Shown here piece after piece: positions 22,191-30,090 of a DNA stretch of 46,784 nt. The notes under the pieces are model-generated. The model was not told the origin of the DNA and did not search any database. It saw nothing but the letters and a program-made list of their open reading frames with translations. Positions within the stretch are counted from its first letter, which is position 1. Every line of letters begins with the position of its first letter. The position numbers and the translations under genes are program-made. The stretch is from Clostridiales bacterium (GTDB lineage Bacteria; Bacillota; Clostridia; Christensenellales; Aristaeellaceae), in assembly GCA_012521895.1 (NCBI GenBank), contig JAAYLK010000021.1:1-46784 (forward strand), given 5' to 3'.

Positions 22191-22870
22191 GCGCCCTCTT
22201 CCTCGCGCAGGACATAGCCCACGCCGCGCACGGTCTGGATCAGCTTTTTATCAGTTTTCTCGGCGATCTTGGCGCGCAGGTAGCGGATGTAGACGTCCAC
22301 CAGGTTGGTCTCACCCACAAAATCATAGCCCCAGACCCGGTCCATCAGGGTTTCCCGGGTCATCACGATGCCCTGGTTTTCCAGAAGCGATTGCAGCAGG
22401 GAAAACTCCCGCCCGGTTAGCTCCACCGTGTCGCTCTCCACCGTCACCAAATGGCGCAGCACGTCCAGGGACAGGGGTCCGTAGGTCAATTGGGCGCTCT
22501 CCTGCTTGACCTGCTTGCGAAGCGCCGTGCGGATGCGGGCCAATAATTCTTCTATGGAGAAGGGCTTGGTGATGTAGTCGTCCGCGCCCATGTCAAGGCC
22601 GGTCACCTTGTCCATGACGGCGTCCCGGGCGGTCAGCATGATGACGGGCAGCTGGCTTGTCCTGCGCAGGCGGCGCAGCACTTCCAGGCCGTTGAGCCCC
22701 GGCAGCATGATGTCCAGCAGCACCAGGTCAAACCTGCCTTCCTCCGCCAGCTTCAGGCCCTCCCGGCCGTCCTCGGCCTTGGTGACCTCATAGCCCTCGT
22801 GGGAAAGCTCCAGCTCCACAAAGCGGGCGATGTTGGGCTCGTCCTCCACCAGCAGGATTTTGTGCATCAT
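22187..22870 (-). CDS. OmpR/PhoB-family response regulator
   Basis: A 227-residue DNA-binding regulator. The receiver domain (about residues 1-120) has the acidic pocket VEDEP, the phosphorylated Asp in LVLLDIMLPGLNG, the conserved Thr region VIMLTARD and Lys in YITKPFSIEELLARI. The C-terminal winged helix (about 130-225) has ELTGREFSLLQSLLENQGIVMTRE and the recognition helix near LVDVYIRYLRAKI. ATG 22870 was chosen because AAGGAGG lies 5 bases upstream; longer frames extend without a site. It is paired with the downstream kinase. Confidence 0.94.
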   Translation of the reverse strand: MMHKILLVEDEPNIARFVELELSHEGYEVTKAEDGREGLKLAEEGRFDLVLLDIMLPGLNGLEVLRRLRRTSQLPVIMLTARDAVMDKVTGLDMGADDYITKPFSIEELLARIRTALRKQVKQESAQLTYGPLSLDVLRHLVTVESDTVELTGREFSLLQSLLENQGIVMTRETLMDRVWGYDFVGETNLVDVYIRYLRAKIAEKTDKKLIQTVRGVGYVLREEEGA

Positions 22871-22895
22871 GTTCACCTCCTTGCGTGCTGCCTTG

Positions 22896-22924
22896 ATTGT
22901 GCCACAGCCGGGTACGCGCCGCAA
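22896..22924 (-). promoter_or_regulatory. Weak promoter candidate of the two-component operon
   Basis: Minus strand TTGCGG (22919-22924) and CACAAT (22896-22901) with a 17-base spacer, between the DUF4342 terminator and the regulator gene. Confidence 0.35.
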
Positions 22925-22928
22925 TCAA

Positions 22929-22956
22929 ATGAAAAAAGTACGGGAAGCCCCCGTAC
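22929..22956 (-). terminator. Terminator after the DUF4342 gene
   Basis: Minus strand GTACGGG, a 5-base loop and CCCGTAC (22938-22956), followed by TTTTTTC. Confidence 0.85.
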
Positions 22957-22968
22957 AGGCGCCAACAA

Positions 22969-23481
22969 TTACTGCTGGCCGTCGTTCTTGTTGATGTTGG
23001 TCTTGATGGTTTCCGCCGTCTGCGCGGCCTTGTCCATGGCCTTGTTGACGGCGCTTGTCACCTTGTGGCCGCGGAAGCTGTAGCGGAAGCCCAAGAACAG
23101 CCCCACCACCATCAGCGGCACCACCCACCAGAACATGAAGATGAGCAGCAGAATCAGCACCGTCAGCGGCATGGAGAAGCTGGTCTTCCCGTTTTTGCAG
23201 ACGTCCAGGTTGATGGCGTTGGCCTTGTTGATGAGCTCGGCGATGTAGGCGAAAAAGCGGGTGAAGCTGCCGCGCAGGTCCTGCTCCGCCGGGCGCTCGG
23301 GCGCGGGCTCCTTCTTGGTGGTGAAGCTGTCGGAGGGCTCCTGGTTGATTTTTCCGGCGCCTTCCAGCAGCACCAGGGCGTCCAGCAGGTCCCAGTCCGA
23401 TTGCTCCAGGGCGTTCTTGGCTTCCTCATAGGTCACGTTGGCCTTTTGGCGCAGCTTTTCAACCAGTTCAAAATGTTCCAT
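22969..23481 (-). CDS. DUF4342 protein with UBA-like head and one membrane segment
   Basis: A 170-residue protein. The first 45 residues (LVEKLRQKANVTYEEAKNALEQSDWDLLDALVLLEG) form a UBA/TS-N-like three-helix unit. A variable linker follows, then a conserved-looking FTRFFAYIAELINKANAINLDVCKNG, a strong transmembrane pair (LTVLILLLIFMFWWVVPLMVVGLFLGFRY, about 105-135) and a polar helical tail. This order matches DUF4342 proteins, common in Clostridia and of unknown function. AAGGAGG precedes the ATG. It has its own terminator, and lies just upstream of the two-component operon on the same strand. Confidence 0.75.
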   Translation of the reverse strand: MEHFELVEKLRQKANVTYEEAKNALEQSDWDLLDALVLLEGAGKINQEPSDSFTTKKEPAPERPAEQDLRGSFTRFFAYIAELINKANAINLDVCKNGKTSFSMPLTVLILLLIFMFWWVVPLMVVGLFLGFRYSFRGHKVTSAVNKAMDKAAQTAETIKTNINKNDGQQ

Positions 23482-23703
23482 GGTGTGTCCTCCTTACCTT
23501 GTGTCTGGCTGTATCTTATCCAGTCAAGATTAAGGCACAAGCGGAGCGCGGATTAAAGAATGATTAAAACGGGATGGATGGCGCGGCCTTTGCCAGCCAC
23601 ACAACAATGTGAGAAAGATGTAAGGCTTGCGCGAGGGATGATTAGCAGGCCGGCAGCGCGGTACATATACCATGCAAGCTTAACTTGCGAAAGGAGAACG
23701 CCC

Positions 23704-24528
23704 ATGACGAAGAACAAAGTATTCAGCGCCCTGCTGGCGCTCGCCCTCCTGGTGGGCCTTGTGCCCGCCATCGCGCAGACCCTGTCCCCGGTTGCCGGCC
23801 CGCCCGATTATGAAGTGACCACAGTCATCCTGCCGGATACCCTGTCCGTCTACCAGGACCAGCCGCTGCGTCTCACCGCCACCACCACCTACGACAGCAA
23901 CAAGCACGAGAACCAGTGGCTGCATTTTGTATCGGATGAGTGGCTGGGGGTTGACCTGTATGACACCGCGGTAGAAACCGAAATCGAACTTGAAGGCGAA
24001 AGCGCTGCCTTTGAAGGCGCGCGCCAGAAGGCCTTTGTGTCCACCGCTCAAGTGTTGCTGGGCGCCGAGCCGGGTGATTATGACGTCGTCGTCCGCTACG
24101 AAATCACCCTGCAGCATGACAACTCCGGGCAGCGCACCTATTACACCCTGGCGGAAACCGCGGTCATCACCGTGACGGTGATGGAAGGCCTGACGCCTGT
24201 TGACCCCACTGATGAGGAAGAAACCGAAGAAGTGACGGAAGGCGCCGCGCTCAACCACGGCCAGACCGTGTCCGCCTGGGCGCACTGGAAGCAGACCAAG
24301 GGCAACAAGAACTTCCTGCCCGGCGGCCCTGGCGTCTACCGCTCCCTGGTGTGGTACAAGGCGCAGGTGGAATACCGTACCTTCTACTCCAGGCAGGAAG
24401 TCTGGGACTTCCTGGACAGCATCTATGAGCCCGCCCCGCGCAACCTGCGCCAGCCCAACCCCAACAAGGGCCCGGGCAACAACAACGGCAACAACGGCAA
24501 CAACGGGAACGGCAACAAAGGCAAGTAA
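23704..24528 (+). CDS. Secreted protein of unknown function with Asn/Gly-rich tail
   Basis: A 274-residue protein with a clear signal peptide (MTKNKVFSALLALALLVGLVPAIAQ, cleavage expected near residue 24-26). The next 150 residues look like all-beta, immunoglobulin-like strands (YEVTTVILPDTLSVYQDQPLRLTATTTY; GDYDVVVRYEITLQ; ETAVITVTVM). An acidic linker (DEEETEEVTE) leads to a C-terminal region ending in a 20-residue Asn/Gly/Lys tail. No enzyme motif or cell-wall sorting signal is visible. ATG 23704 has AAGGAG 7 bases upstream; the longer frame is not supported. Divergent from the DUF4342 gene, with GATTAA-type repeats in between. Confidence 0.75.
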   Translation: MTKNKVFSALLALALLVGLVPAIAQTLSPVAGPPDYEVTTVILPDTLSVYQDQPLRLTATTTYDSNKHENQWLHFVSDEWLGVDLYDTAVETEIELEGESAAFEGARQKAFVSTAQVLLGAEPGDYDVVVRYEITLQHDNSGQRTYYTLAETAVITVTVMEGLTPVDPTDEEETEEVTEGAALNHGQTVSAWAHWKQTKGNKNFLPGGPGVYRSLVWYKAQVEYRTFYSRQEVWDFLDSIYEPAPRNLRQPNPNKGPGNNNGNNGNNGNGNKGK

Positions 24529-24547
24529 TCCCTAAGGGAATCAATCA

Positions 24548-24614
24548 GGGCGGCAGCCGGACGGCTGCCGCCCTGCATGTCAAAGAAGTGTCTGCGGGCA
24601 CTTCTTTGTTTTGG
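24548..24614 (+). terminator. Double hairpin downstream of the secreted-protein gene
   Basis: First stem GGGCGGCAGCC (24548-24558) with GGCTGCCGCCC (24563-24573). Second stem CAAAGAAGTG (24581-24590) with CACTTCTTTG (24599-24608), followed by TTTT. The second has the form of a Rho-independent terminator. Confidence 0.65.
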
Positions 24615-24692
24615 AAGAAACGGGTATTTCCACCTGCTCGCTTTGGCTCACGGTCAGCAGAAATTCGCGGAATGTTTCAGCGTAAACGCCTA

Positions 24693-24753
24693 AATCCGCG
24701 GCACCGCGCATGTCATTGCCGCGGATTATAATCAGAGGGTTTGACCCTCTGAT
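24693..24753. repeat. Two adjacent perfect inverted repeats in a gene-free stretch
   Basis: AATCCGCGGCA (24693-24703) pairs with TGCCGCGGATT (24717-24727), and ATCAGAGGGT (24731-24740) pairs with ACCCTCTGAT (24744-24753). They lie within a 366-base gap (24529-24894) that otherwise contains only terminators. No ORF with a ribosome binding site was found. Possible structured RNA, operator cluster or remnant of a mobile palindrome; none can be chosen from sequence alone. Confidence 0.7.
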
Positions 24754-24846
24754 ACCTCCCGGGAATTGGTTTTGACAGACTGAGCGCCGGCTGGACGGCT
24801 GCCAACTTTTCGTTGCATTGAAATCATTATGGCAATTCTTTGCATG

Positions 24847-24871
24847 AAAAAACCGGCCGTTTCCGGCCGGT
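24847..24871 (-). terminator. Terminator of the modular surface protein gene
   Basis: Minus strand ACCGGCCG, a GAAA tetraloop and CGGCCGGT (24852-24871), followed by TTTTTTC. Confidence 0.85.
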
Positions 24872-24894
24872 CGCTGGTGTGTATTGTCGGACTG

Positions 24895-26988
24895 TTATTG
24901 CAGCCTGCTCTTGTTGATGAAGCCGCGCACCGGCTGCCCGTTTTCAAAATCGGGCACCTCGATGTAGGCGAAGTGGTCGTTGTCCTTCATGTAGGCCAGC
25001 ACATACACGGTGCTGCCGGCGGGCTGCTCGCCCCAGAAGATGGGGTTGATGATGGGATCATCGGTCATCTTGGTGTTGGTGGCCAGCACGCGCGCCTCAT
25101 AGCCCAGTTTGACTTCCTCGGTGGTGATGCCATCCGGCAGCGCGTCCTTGGTGATGTAGCCGATGCGGTAGCCGCCGCCCGAGGTGCCGTAGCCAATCAG
25201 CAGCCAGTCGCCGATGTGGCCGTACAGGCGGCAGTTGCCGCCGGCCACGGTGGCGTTGTCCACGCGGTAGTAGTTGGTGCCGGGGCCGGTGTAGACCGGG
25301 TAGCTGCCTTCCTTGAAGCGCAGGGTCTGGTAGTCCGGCAGCATGGTGGCCTTGTCGCCGGGGATGGCGGTGGGTTCGGCTGTGGGTTCCGCGGTGGGCT
25401 CAGCGGTGGGCTCAGCGGTGGGTTCAGCGGTGGGTTCAGCTGTCGGCTCGGCGGTGGGTTCAGCTGTCGGCTCGGCGGTGGGTTCAGCAGTCGGCTCGGC
25501 GGTGGGTTCAGTTGTCGCCGGGACGGGGGTGTCGGTCGCGGGCACAGGCGTATCAGTCGCGGGCACAGGCGTATCAGTTGCGGGCACCGGCGTATCAGTC
25601 GCGGGGACGGGAGTGTCCGTCGCCGGCACCGGGGTGGCGGGGGCCTGGAAGGTGAAGGTCACGCTGTTTGGTGTGGCCACGCCGTTCTGGTCCACCAGCA
25701 CGGTGTAGCTGCCCAGGCCGTCCAGGACGTAGCCGGGAGGCACCAGGGCGAACACGGCGTTGACCACGTTGCTGCCTTCCTTCAGCTTTTGCACCTCTTC
25801 ATGGATGCTGGTGCCCTTGGTGTCCTTGTAGTACACCGGCACATCGGCGGTGGCGGGCGCGCGGTAGGTAAACTTGATGGAAGGCGGCGTGGCGTTGCCG
25901 TTTTGGTCCACGACAACCGTCTGGGTGTTGGGGCCCACCAGGATGTAGCCGTTTGGCACGTTGCCGTCATTGGCGATGACCGGGTGGGAGCCGGTGGAGA
26001 AGGTGAGCTGGTCAGAGGCCAGCGTCTTGCCGGTGACGTCCACGTAGTTGACAGGAACCGACACCGTCACCGCGGTCTTCTCATACAGGAAGCTGAGCGT
26101 TGAGGGGGTGGCGACGCCGTTTGCGGACACGGTGACCGTGACACTGCGCACGGAGGCCAGGGTGTAGCCCTGCGGCACCAGGCTGTCATTGGCAGAGACG
26201 GTGCTGGTGCCCTGGGGAAGGGTCTTGGTGTCGCGCTGGAGCAGCCTGTTGGTGCCGCTTTCCAGGTAGTTGATGGTGACCAGCGCGCTGGCTGGCGGCG
26301 GGGTCACCTGCTGGGCATAGGTAAAGGTGACAGCGGCCGGGTTGGGCGTGCCGTTGTCGGACACCGTCACGGTGACCTGGGCGGCGCTGGTCAGCGCGTA
26401 GCCCTGGGGCACGTTGGCGGAATTGGCACGGATGGTGGTCTGCCCGACAGACAAGCGCACCACATCGGTAAACAGGCGGGTGCCCGCGGTGCTGACATAG
26501 TAGACCGGCACGTTGGCCACCACGTTAGGCCGGGTCGTCTGCTGCGGCGGCTGGGTGACATCCACGGGCGCGAAGACCACGTTGCGGTCGTAGTACAGCT
26601 TGTTCAAGGTGTTCTGGCCGGCGATGCCGTCCACCGTCAGCTTGTTGTATTGCTGGAAGCGCTCAACGGCGCGCAGGGTGTCCTTGCCGAAGATGCCGTC
26701 CACGGCGCCGGTCAGGTAGCCCAGCTCCTTCAGCCTTGTCTGCATCACGCGCACGTTTTCGCCCCGGTCGCCCACATACAAAGTGGTCAGCCGCGGGGTG
26801 GCGGTGGCGGGGGCCGGGGTCACAATGGGCGCGAAGGTCTGCGCCGGGGGCACAAACACGGTGGCCTGGACCGCGGTGGGCGCGGTAGTGGCGATGCCGG
26901 CGGGCGGCGGGGTCAGGGCGGGGCTCATCGCGGTGGAGGAGGTGAGCAGCACCGTCATATAGACCAGCAGGGTTTTAATCAAATCCAT
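24895..26988 (-). CDS. Modular secreted protein: peptidoglycan-binding, MucBP-like repeats, Thr/Pro linker, SH3-like end
   Basis: A 697-residue protein. Residues 1-21 are hydrophobic and act as signal or anchor. A Pro/Thr-rich stretch follows, then a PG_binding_1 unit at about 69-133 (VGDRGENVRVMQTRLKELGYLTGAVDGIFG). Four repeats of about 70 residues (about 160-450) share VPVYYVxxxGT....NVPxGYxL......VTVxxNGxxxPxxVTFxY, like MucBP/surface repeats. Next come five VPATDTP units and about a dozen TAEP units (to about 540). The C-terminus (about 550-697) has an SH3-like segment YPVYTGPGTNYYRV.....GDWLLIGY and ends in FINKSRLQ. No LPXTG signal is present, so attachment would be through peptidoglycan binding or the N-terminal helix. 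AAAGGAG precedes ATG 26988. Confidence 0.82.
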   Translation of the reverse strand: MDLIKTLLVYMTVLLTSSTAMSPALTPPPAGIATTAPTAVQATVFVPPAQTFAPIVTPAPATATPRLTTLYVGDRGENVRVMQTRLKELGYLTGAVDGIFGKDTLRAVERFQQYNKLTVDGIAGQNTLNKLYYDRNVVFAPVDVTQPPQQTTRPNVVANVPVYYVSTAGTRLFTDVVRLSVGQTTIRANSANVPQGYALTSAAQVTVTVSDNGTPNPAAVTFTYAQQVTPPPASALVTINYLESGTNRLLQRDTKTLPQGTSTVSANDSLVPQGYTLASVRSVTVTVSANGVATPSTLSFLYEKTAVTVSVPVNYVDVTGKTLASDQLTFSTGSHPVIANDGNVPNGYILVGPNTQTVVVDQNGNATPPSIKFTYRAPATADVPVYYKDTKGTSIHEEVQKLKEGSNVVNAVFALVPPGYVLDGLGSYTVLVDQNGVATPNSVTFTFQAPATPVPATDTPVPATDTPVPATDTPVPATDTPVPATDTPVPATTEPTAEPTAEPTAEPTAEPTAEPTAEPTAEPTAEPTAEPTAEPTAEPTAIPGDKATMLPDYQTLRFKEGSYPVYTGPGTNYYRVDNATVAGGNCRLYGHIGDWLLIGYGTSGGGYRIGYITKDALPDGITTEEVKLGYEARVLATNTKMTDDPIINPIFWGEQPAGSTVYVLAYMKDNDHFAYIEVPDFENGQPVRGFINKSRLQ
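25367..25650 (-). repeat. In-frame 12-base and 21-base tandem repeats coding a Thr/Pro/Glu linker
   Basis: About twelve 12-base units encode TAEP (25367-25512), preceded in the protein by about five 21-base units encoding VPATDTP (to about 25650). Units differ at third positions but all keep the reading frame, so length can vary by slippage without frameshift. It is coding sequence, not a CRISPR array. Confidence 0.9.
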
Positions 26989-27059
26989 TGCATTCACTCC
27001 TTTGGTGTCAGTCTCATCCAACCATCAAACGCTTGACAGGGGCGCTTTCTTGCATGGGC

Positions 27060-28067
27060 TTAAAATGAGAGGAAGCGTTCAAACTCCGGCAGGATGCCGA
27101 TGCCGTCGGGGTAGTGGGCGGCAAACTGGGGCACGGCGTGGCTGGGGAAGGAGTTGCCTTCGATGAAGCGGGGGCCCTCCGGGGTCAGCGCCACGTCCCA
27201 GGCCACAAAGCGCACCTGGGTCACCACGTTCATGGCCTCCAGGCACATCTGCTTGGCCTCTTCAAAATGGGGCAGCTTAAACCCGGTGATGGGCGCGTCC
27301 GTCAGCGGGTGGCGGGCGTACTCATTGCCTTCCTTGTCCGCGGCCACGGAGTTGATGACGCCGGTGTCCAGGTCCACGCGCGCCGCCATGCCGCCGGCGT
27401 CCACGTTGTCCATCACCCGGCCGTTGCCGATGCGCACAAAGGCGTAGACGATGCCCTGGCCTTTGTCGCCAAGCATCGTGGCGATGCGCACGGTGTTGAC
27501 GCTGCCGGGGTAGAGCGCGGCCATGTCCGGGTGCTGAACCACCGTTTCTTCCACGATGCAGTCGCCCTTTCCGCGCAATCTGACATAAAAGGCCGCGATG
27601 TCCTCAAAGTCTTTTGGTTCCACCCGCTCCACGCCCACGCCGGAGGAACCCTCCAGCGGCTTGATGAAGAGGGGGCCCTTGCCTTTGGTGAAGTCCGCCA
27701 GTCTGTCCACGCTCAGGCTGGCGTCGGACTTGATCCACGCCCGCTGCACCCAGCGCTCAAAGCGCTCATTGAACTGGCACTTGTCATCAAAAAAATGCCA
27801 ATAGGCCTTGTCGTTCATGCGGCGGACAATCTCGTTGCTGATGCCGCGGGTGATGACGGTCTTTCGTTGGGCGTGGTTCAAGCGGTCCATGCGCGCGATC
27901 ATGTAATCCATATACCCGGCGTTGTAGCGGATGCCGCAAACGGCCAGGTCCAGGGCCAGGGATACCGGGTTCTTGCCGGTGATCTGGCGCAGCTTCGCGA
28001 AGGTTTTCTTGAAGCGCTGCGTGTCGATTTTGGCCAGGCGCTTGAAAAAATAGCTGATTTTGCTCAT
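27060..28067 (-). CDS. ATP-grasp protein of the sugar-transfer-associated type
   Basis: A 335-residue protein with an ATP-grasp core. The glycine-rich loop and Lys are in GPLFIKPLEGSSGVGVERV, followed by CIVEETVVQHPDMAALYPGSVNTVRIAT and the metal-binding end FVAWDVALTPEGPRFIEGNSFPS. This order fits the hypothetical hexapeptide/sugar-transfer-associated ATP-grasp group, which ligates an unknown carboxylate to an amine or thiol. It starts two bases after the ychF stop with no clear ribosome binding site of its own, so translation probably depends on ychF. The substrate is unknown. Confidence 0.75.
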   Translation of the reverse strand: MSKISYFFKRLAKIDTQRFKKTFAKLRQITGKNPVSLALDLAVCGIRYNAGYMDYMIARMDRLNHAQRKTVITRGISNEIVRRMNDKAYWHFFDDKCQFNERFERWVQRAWIKSDASLSVDRLADFTKGKGPLFIKPLEGSSGVGVERVEPKDFEDIAAFYVRLRGKGDCIVEETVVQHPDMAALYPGSVNTVRIATMLGDKGQGIVYAFVRIGNGRVMDNVDAGGMAARVDLDTGVINSVAADKEGNEYARHPLTDAPITGFKLPHFEEAKQMCLEAMNVVTQVRFVAWDVALTPEGPRFIEGNSFPSHAVPQFAAHYPDGIGILPEFERFLSF

Positions 28068-28071
28068 AACA

Positions 28072-29169
28072 TCACACGTTGAAGCGGAACAGCGTCACAT
28101 CGCCGTCCTGCATCACATAGTCCTTGCCCTCGCTGCGCACCAGGCCCTTTTCCCGGCAGTGCGCCATGCTGCCGTTTTCCTTGAGCGCCTCAAAGGCCAC
28201 GATTTCCGCGCGGATGAAGCCGCGCTCAAAATCGGTGTGAATCTTGCCGGCTGCCTGGGGCGCGCGGCTGCCCTTTTGGATGGTCCAGGCGCGGCACTCG
28301 TCCTCGCCTGAGGTCAGGAAGGAAATCAGGCCCAGGATTTTGTAGCTGGCGTGGATGAGGCTGTCAAGGCCCGAGTGGGCGATGCCCAGCTCGTCTAGGA
28401 ACATTTGCTTTTCATCTTCCGGCAGGCTGGCGATTTCCTGCTCAATCTGGGCGGACACCACCACCACCTCGGCCTGCTCCTGTTTGGCCTTTGCCATCAG
28501 GGCCTGCACCGGCTTGAGGGTGGAAACATCCTTGCTGATGTCGCCTTCGGCGATGTTGGCGGCGTAGATGACCGGCTTGTCCGTCAGCAAAAACCAGCCC
28601 TTTGTGATTTCCCTTTCTTCAGGCGACAAGGGGCACAGCCGGGCGGGCAGCTCGCTTTCCAGGGTCTTTTGCAGCTTGTCGGCGATGTCGGCTTCCGTTT
28701 CAAACTTCTTGTCCCCGGTCTTGAACATCTTCCGGGCTTTCTCCCCGCGCTTTTGCACGGTGTCCATGTCCGCCAGGATCAATTCCAGCGTGATGGTCTC
28801 CATGTCGCGCACCGGGTCCACCGCGCCGTCCACGTGGACGATGTTGTCATCTTCAAAGCAGCGCACCACATGCACGATGGCGTCCACCTCGCGGATGTGG
28901 GAGAGGAAGCGGTTGCCCAGGCCCTCGCCCTTGCTGGCGCCGCGCACCAATCCCGCGATGTCCACAAACTCCACCGTGGCGTAGGTGGTCTTCTTGGGCT
29001 TGTACAGGTCGCTTAGCCAGTCAATGCGGCTGTCGGGCACGGTGACGATGCCGGTGTTGGGCTCGATGGTGCAAAAGGGGTAGTTGGCCGCCATCGCGCC
29101 GGCGTTGGTGATGGCGTTGAACAGGGTGCTCTTGCCCACGTTGGGCAGGCCGACAATGCCTAATTTCAT
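28072..29169 (-). CDS. ychF: Ribosome-associated ATPase/GTPase YchF
   Basis: A 365-residue Obg-family P-loop protein. G1 is GLPNVGKSTLFN, G2/G3 region NYPFCTIEPNTG and DIAGLVRGASKGEGLGN, and the nucleotide base motif is the divergent YAANIAE (NxxE instead of NKxD), which gives YchF its ATP preference. The coiled-coil insert lies around 125-200 and the C-terminal TGS-like domain ends in DYVMQDGDVTLFRFNV. YchF binds ribosomes and is linked to translation and oxidative stress responses. Length is typical. Its AAGGAG is 12 bases from the ATG, longer than usual. Confidence 0.95.
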   Translation of the reverse strand: MKLGIVGLPNVGKSTLFNAITNAGAMAANYPFCTIEPNTGIVTVPDSRIDWLSDLYKPKKTTYATVEFVDIAGLVRGASKGEGLGNRFLSHIREVDAIVHVVRCFEDDNIVHVDGAVDPVRDMETITLELILADMDTVQKRGEKARKMFKTGDKKFETEADIADKLQKTLESELPARLCPLSPEEREITKGWFLLTDKPVIYAANIAEGDISKDVSTLKPVQALMAKAKQEQAEVVVVSAQIEQEIASLPEDEKQMFLDELGIAHSGLDSLIHASYKILGLISFLTSGEDECRAWTIQKGSRAPQAAGKIHTDFERGFIRAEIVAFEALKENGSMAHCREKGLVRSEGKDYVMQDGDVTLFRFNV

Positions 29170-29201
29170 GTGTTAGAAAAACTCCTTCGGTGAATGTGCT
29201 G

Positions 29202-29230
29202 ATTATACCGATTTGCGCTTTCAAGTTCAA
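29202..29230 (-). promoter_or_regulatory. Promoter of ychF
   Basis: Minus strand TTGAAC (29225-29230), 17-base spacer, TATAAT (29202-29207). Near consensus. Confidence 0.75.
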
Positions 29231-29254
29231 TGCGATGGGATTTCCATGGTACAC

Positions 29255-29287
29255 AAAAAGCCGCCAGCTTGCTCGCTTGGCGGCTTT
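29255..29287 (-). terminator. Terminator of rpmB
   Basis: Minus strand AAAGCCGCCA (29278-29287) pairs with TGGCGGCTTT (29257-29266), followed by TTGTG. It overlaps the region just upstream of the ychF promoter. Confidence 0.85.
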
Positions 29288-29301
29288 GCGCGAAAACTGC
29301 T

Positions 29302-29520
29302 TCAGGCCTGGGCGTCCGGACGAACGCTGGGCAGCGCGCGCAGCACATTCCCGCTGCGCAGGCAGCGCGTGCAGACATTCAGCCTGCGGGCGGCGCCGTT
29401 TTGCATCACACGAACCTTCTGGACGTTGGGCGCCCAGATCCGGTTGCTCTTGCGGTTGGAATGGCTGACCTTATGGCCGCTCATGGTGCCTTTTTCGCAT
29501 ACTTGACATAGTTTGCCCAT
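29302..29520 (-). CDS. rpmB: 50S ribosomal protein L28
   Basis: A 72-residue ribosomal protein. It has the L28 pattern CQVCEKGTMSGHKVSHSNRKSNRIWAPNVQKVRV and two Cys pairs (CQVC, CTRC), so it is the zinc-binding form. The C-terminal TRCLRSGNVLRAL is also typical. GGAGG lies 8 bases before ATG 29520; the longer frame is not supported. It is a single-gene unit with its own promoter and terminator. Confidence 0.95.
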   Translation of the reverse strand: MGKLCQVCEKGTMSGHKVSHSNRKSNRIWAPNVQKVRVMQNGAARRLNVCTRCLRSGNVLRALPSVRPDAQA

Positions 29521-29589
29521 TTGACTTCCCTCCGTTTGGGTCCTGCGCAGGCCTTGAATAAAAAACATGCCCGCGTTGACAGCCTAAGT

Positions 29590-29618
29590 ACCATAGCACA
29601 GAAGGAATGAAAGCGCAA
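29590..29618 (-). promoter_or_regulatory. Promoter of rpmB
   Basis: Minus strand TTGCGC (29613-29618), 17-base spacer, TATGGT (29590-29595) with a TGC extension just before the -10. Confidence 0.55.
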
Positions 29619-29646
29619 GGTTTATTTTTTGGGCACCTGCCGCGGA

Positions 29647-29675
29647 TTGCGTGAAGCGCGCCTGTGCCGCATAAT
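29647..29675 (+). promoter_or_regulatory. Promoter candidate of the small zincin gene
   Basis: TTGCGT (29647-29652), 17-base spacer, CATAAT (29670-29675), 35 bases before the GTG start. Confidence 0.5.
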
Positions 29676-29709
29676 GTGGAAAAGACGACGTTTTGATGGA
29701 GGTGCCGCC

Positions 29710-30072
29710 GTGCTCACCCTGGACCGCTTCACCCAGCTGCTGGAGCAGGCCTGCGCAACGCTTCCGCAGAAAATCTTTGAAGGCCTCAACCTGGGCGTTG
29801 GGGTGATTGAGGGCGCCAAGGCGCGTAACGACACCGCCTCCGGCCAAGCCGCCTTCATCCTGGGCGAATACCGAGCCGGGCCCCAGATGGGCCGGGGCAT
29901 TGTGCTGTTCTACGGCTCGTTTTTGCGGGTTTATCCGCACATTGACGATGATGAGGAAGGCTATGCCCTGATTGAAGGCGTGCTCAAGCACGAGCTGACC
30001 CACCACCTGGAATCCCAGGCGGGCGCCAGGGATTTGGAGATGGCGGACGCCAGGCGGCTGCAGGAGATGTAG
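29710..30072 (+). CDS. Small zinc metallopeptidase-like protein (Zincin_1/DUF1025 type)
   Basis: A 120-residue protein with an HExxH zinc site in LIEGVLKHELTHHLESQAG close to the C-terminus, and an N-terminal half FTQLLEQACATLPQKIFEGLNLGVGVIEG like the possible zinc metallopeptidase family found as small single-domain proteins. A strand-rich middle (GRGIVLFYGSFLRVYP) precedes the motif. GTG at 29710 is the start, with GGAGG 7 bases upstream; an ATG at 29629 in the same frame has no site. It converges with the next gene, 18 bases between stops. Proteolytic activity has not been shown for this family as far as I know. Confidence 0.8.
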   Translation: MLTLDRFTQLLEQACATLPQKIFEGLNLGVGVIEGAKARNDTASGQAAFILGEYRAGPQMGRGIVLFYGSFLRVYPHIDDDEEGYALIEGVLKHELTHHLESQAGARDLEMADARRLQEM

Positions 30073-30090
30073 GGCACCTTGATGGAAAGC

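Noticed and set aside
25367..25650. Tandem repeats as CRISPR or intergenic satellite
   Set aside because: They are within one reading frame and encode a regular Thr/Pro/Glu linker.
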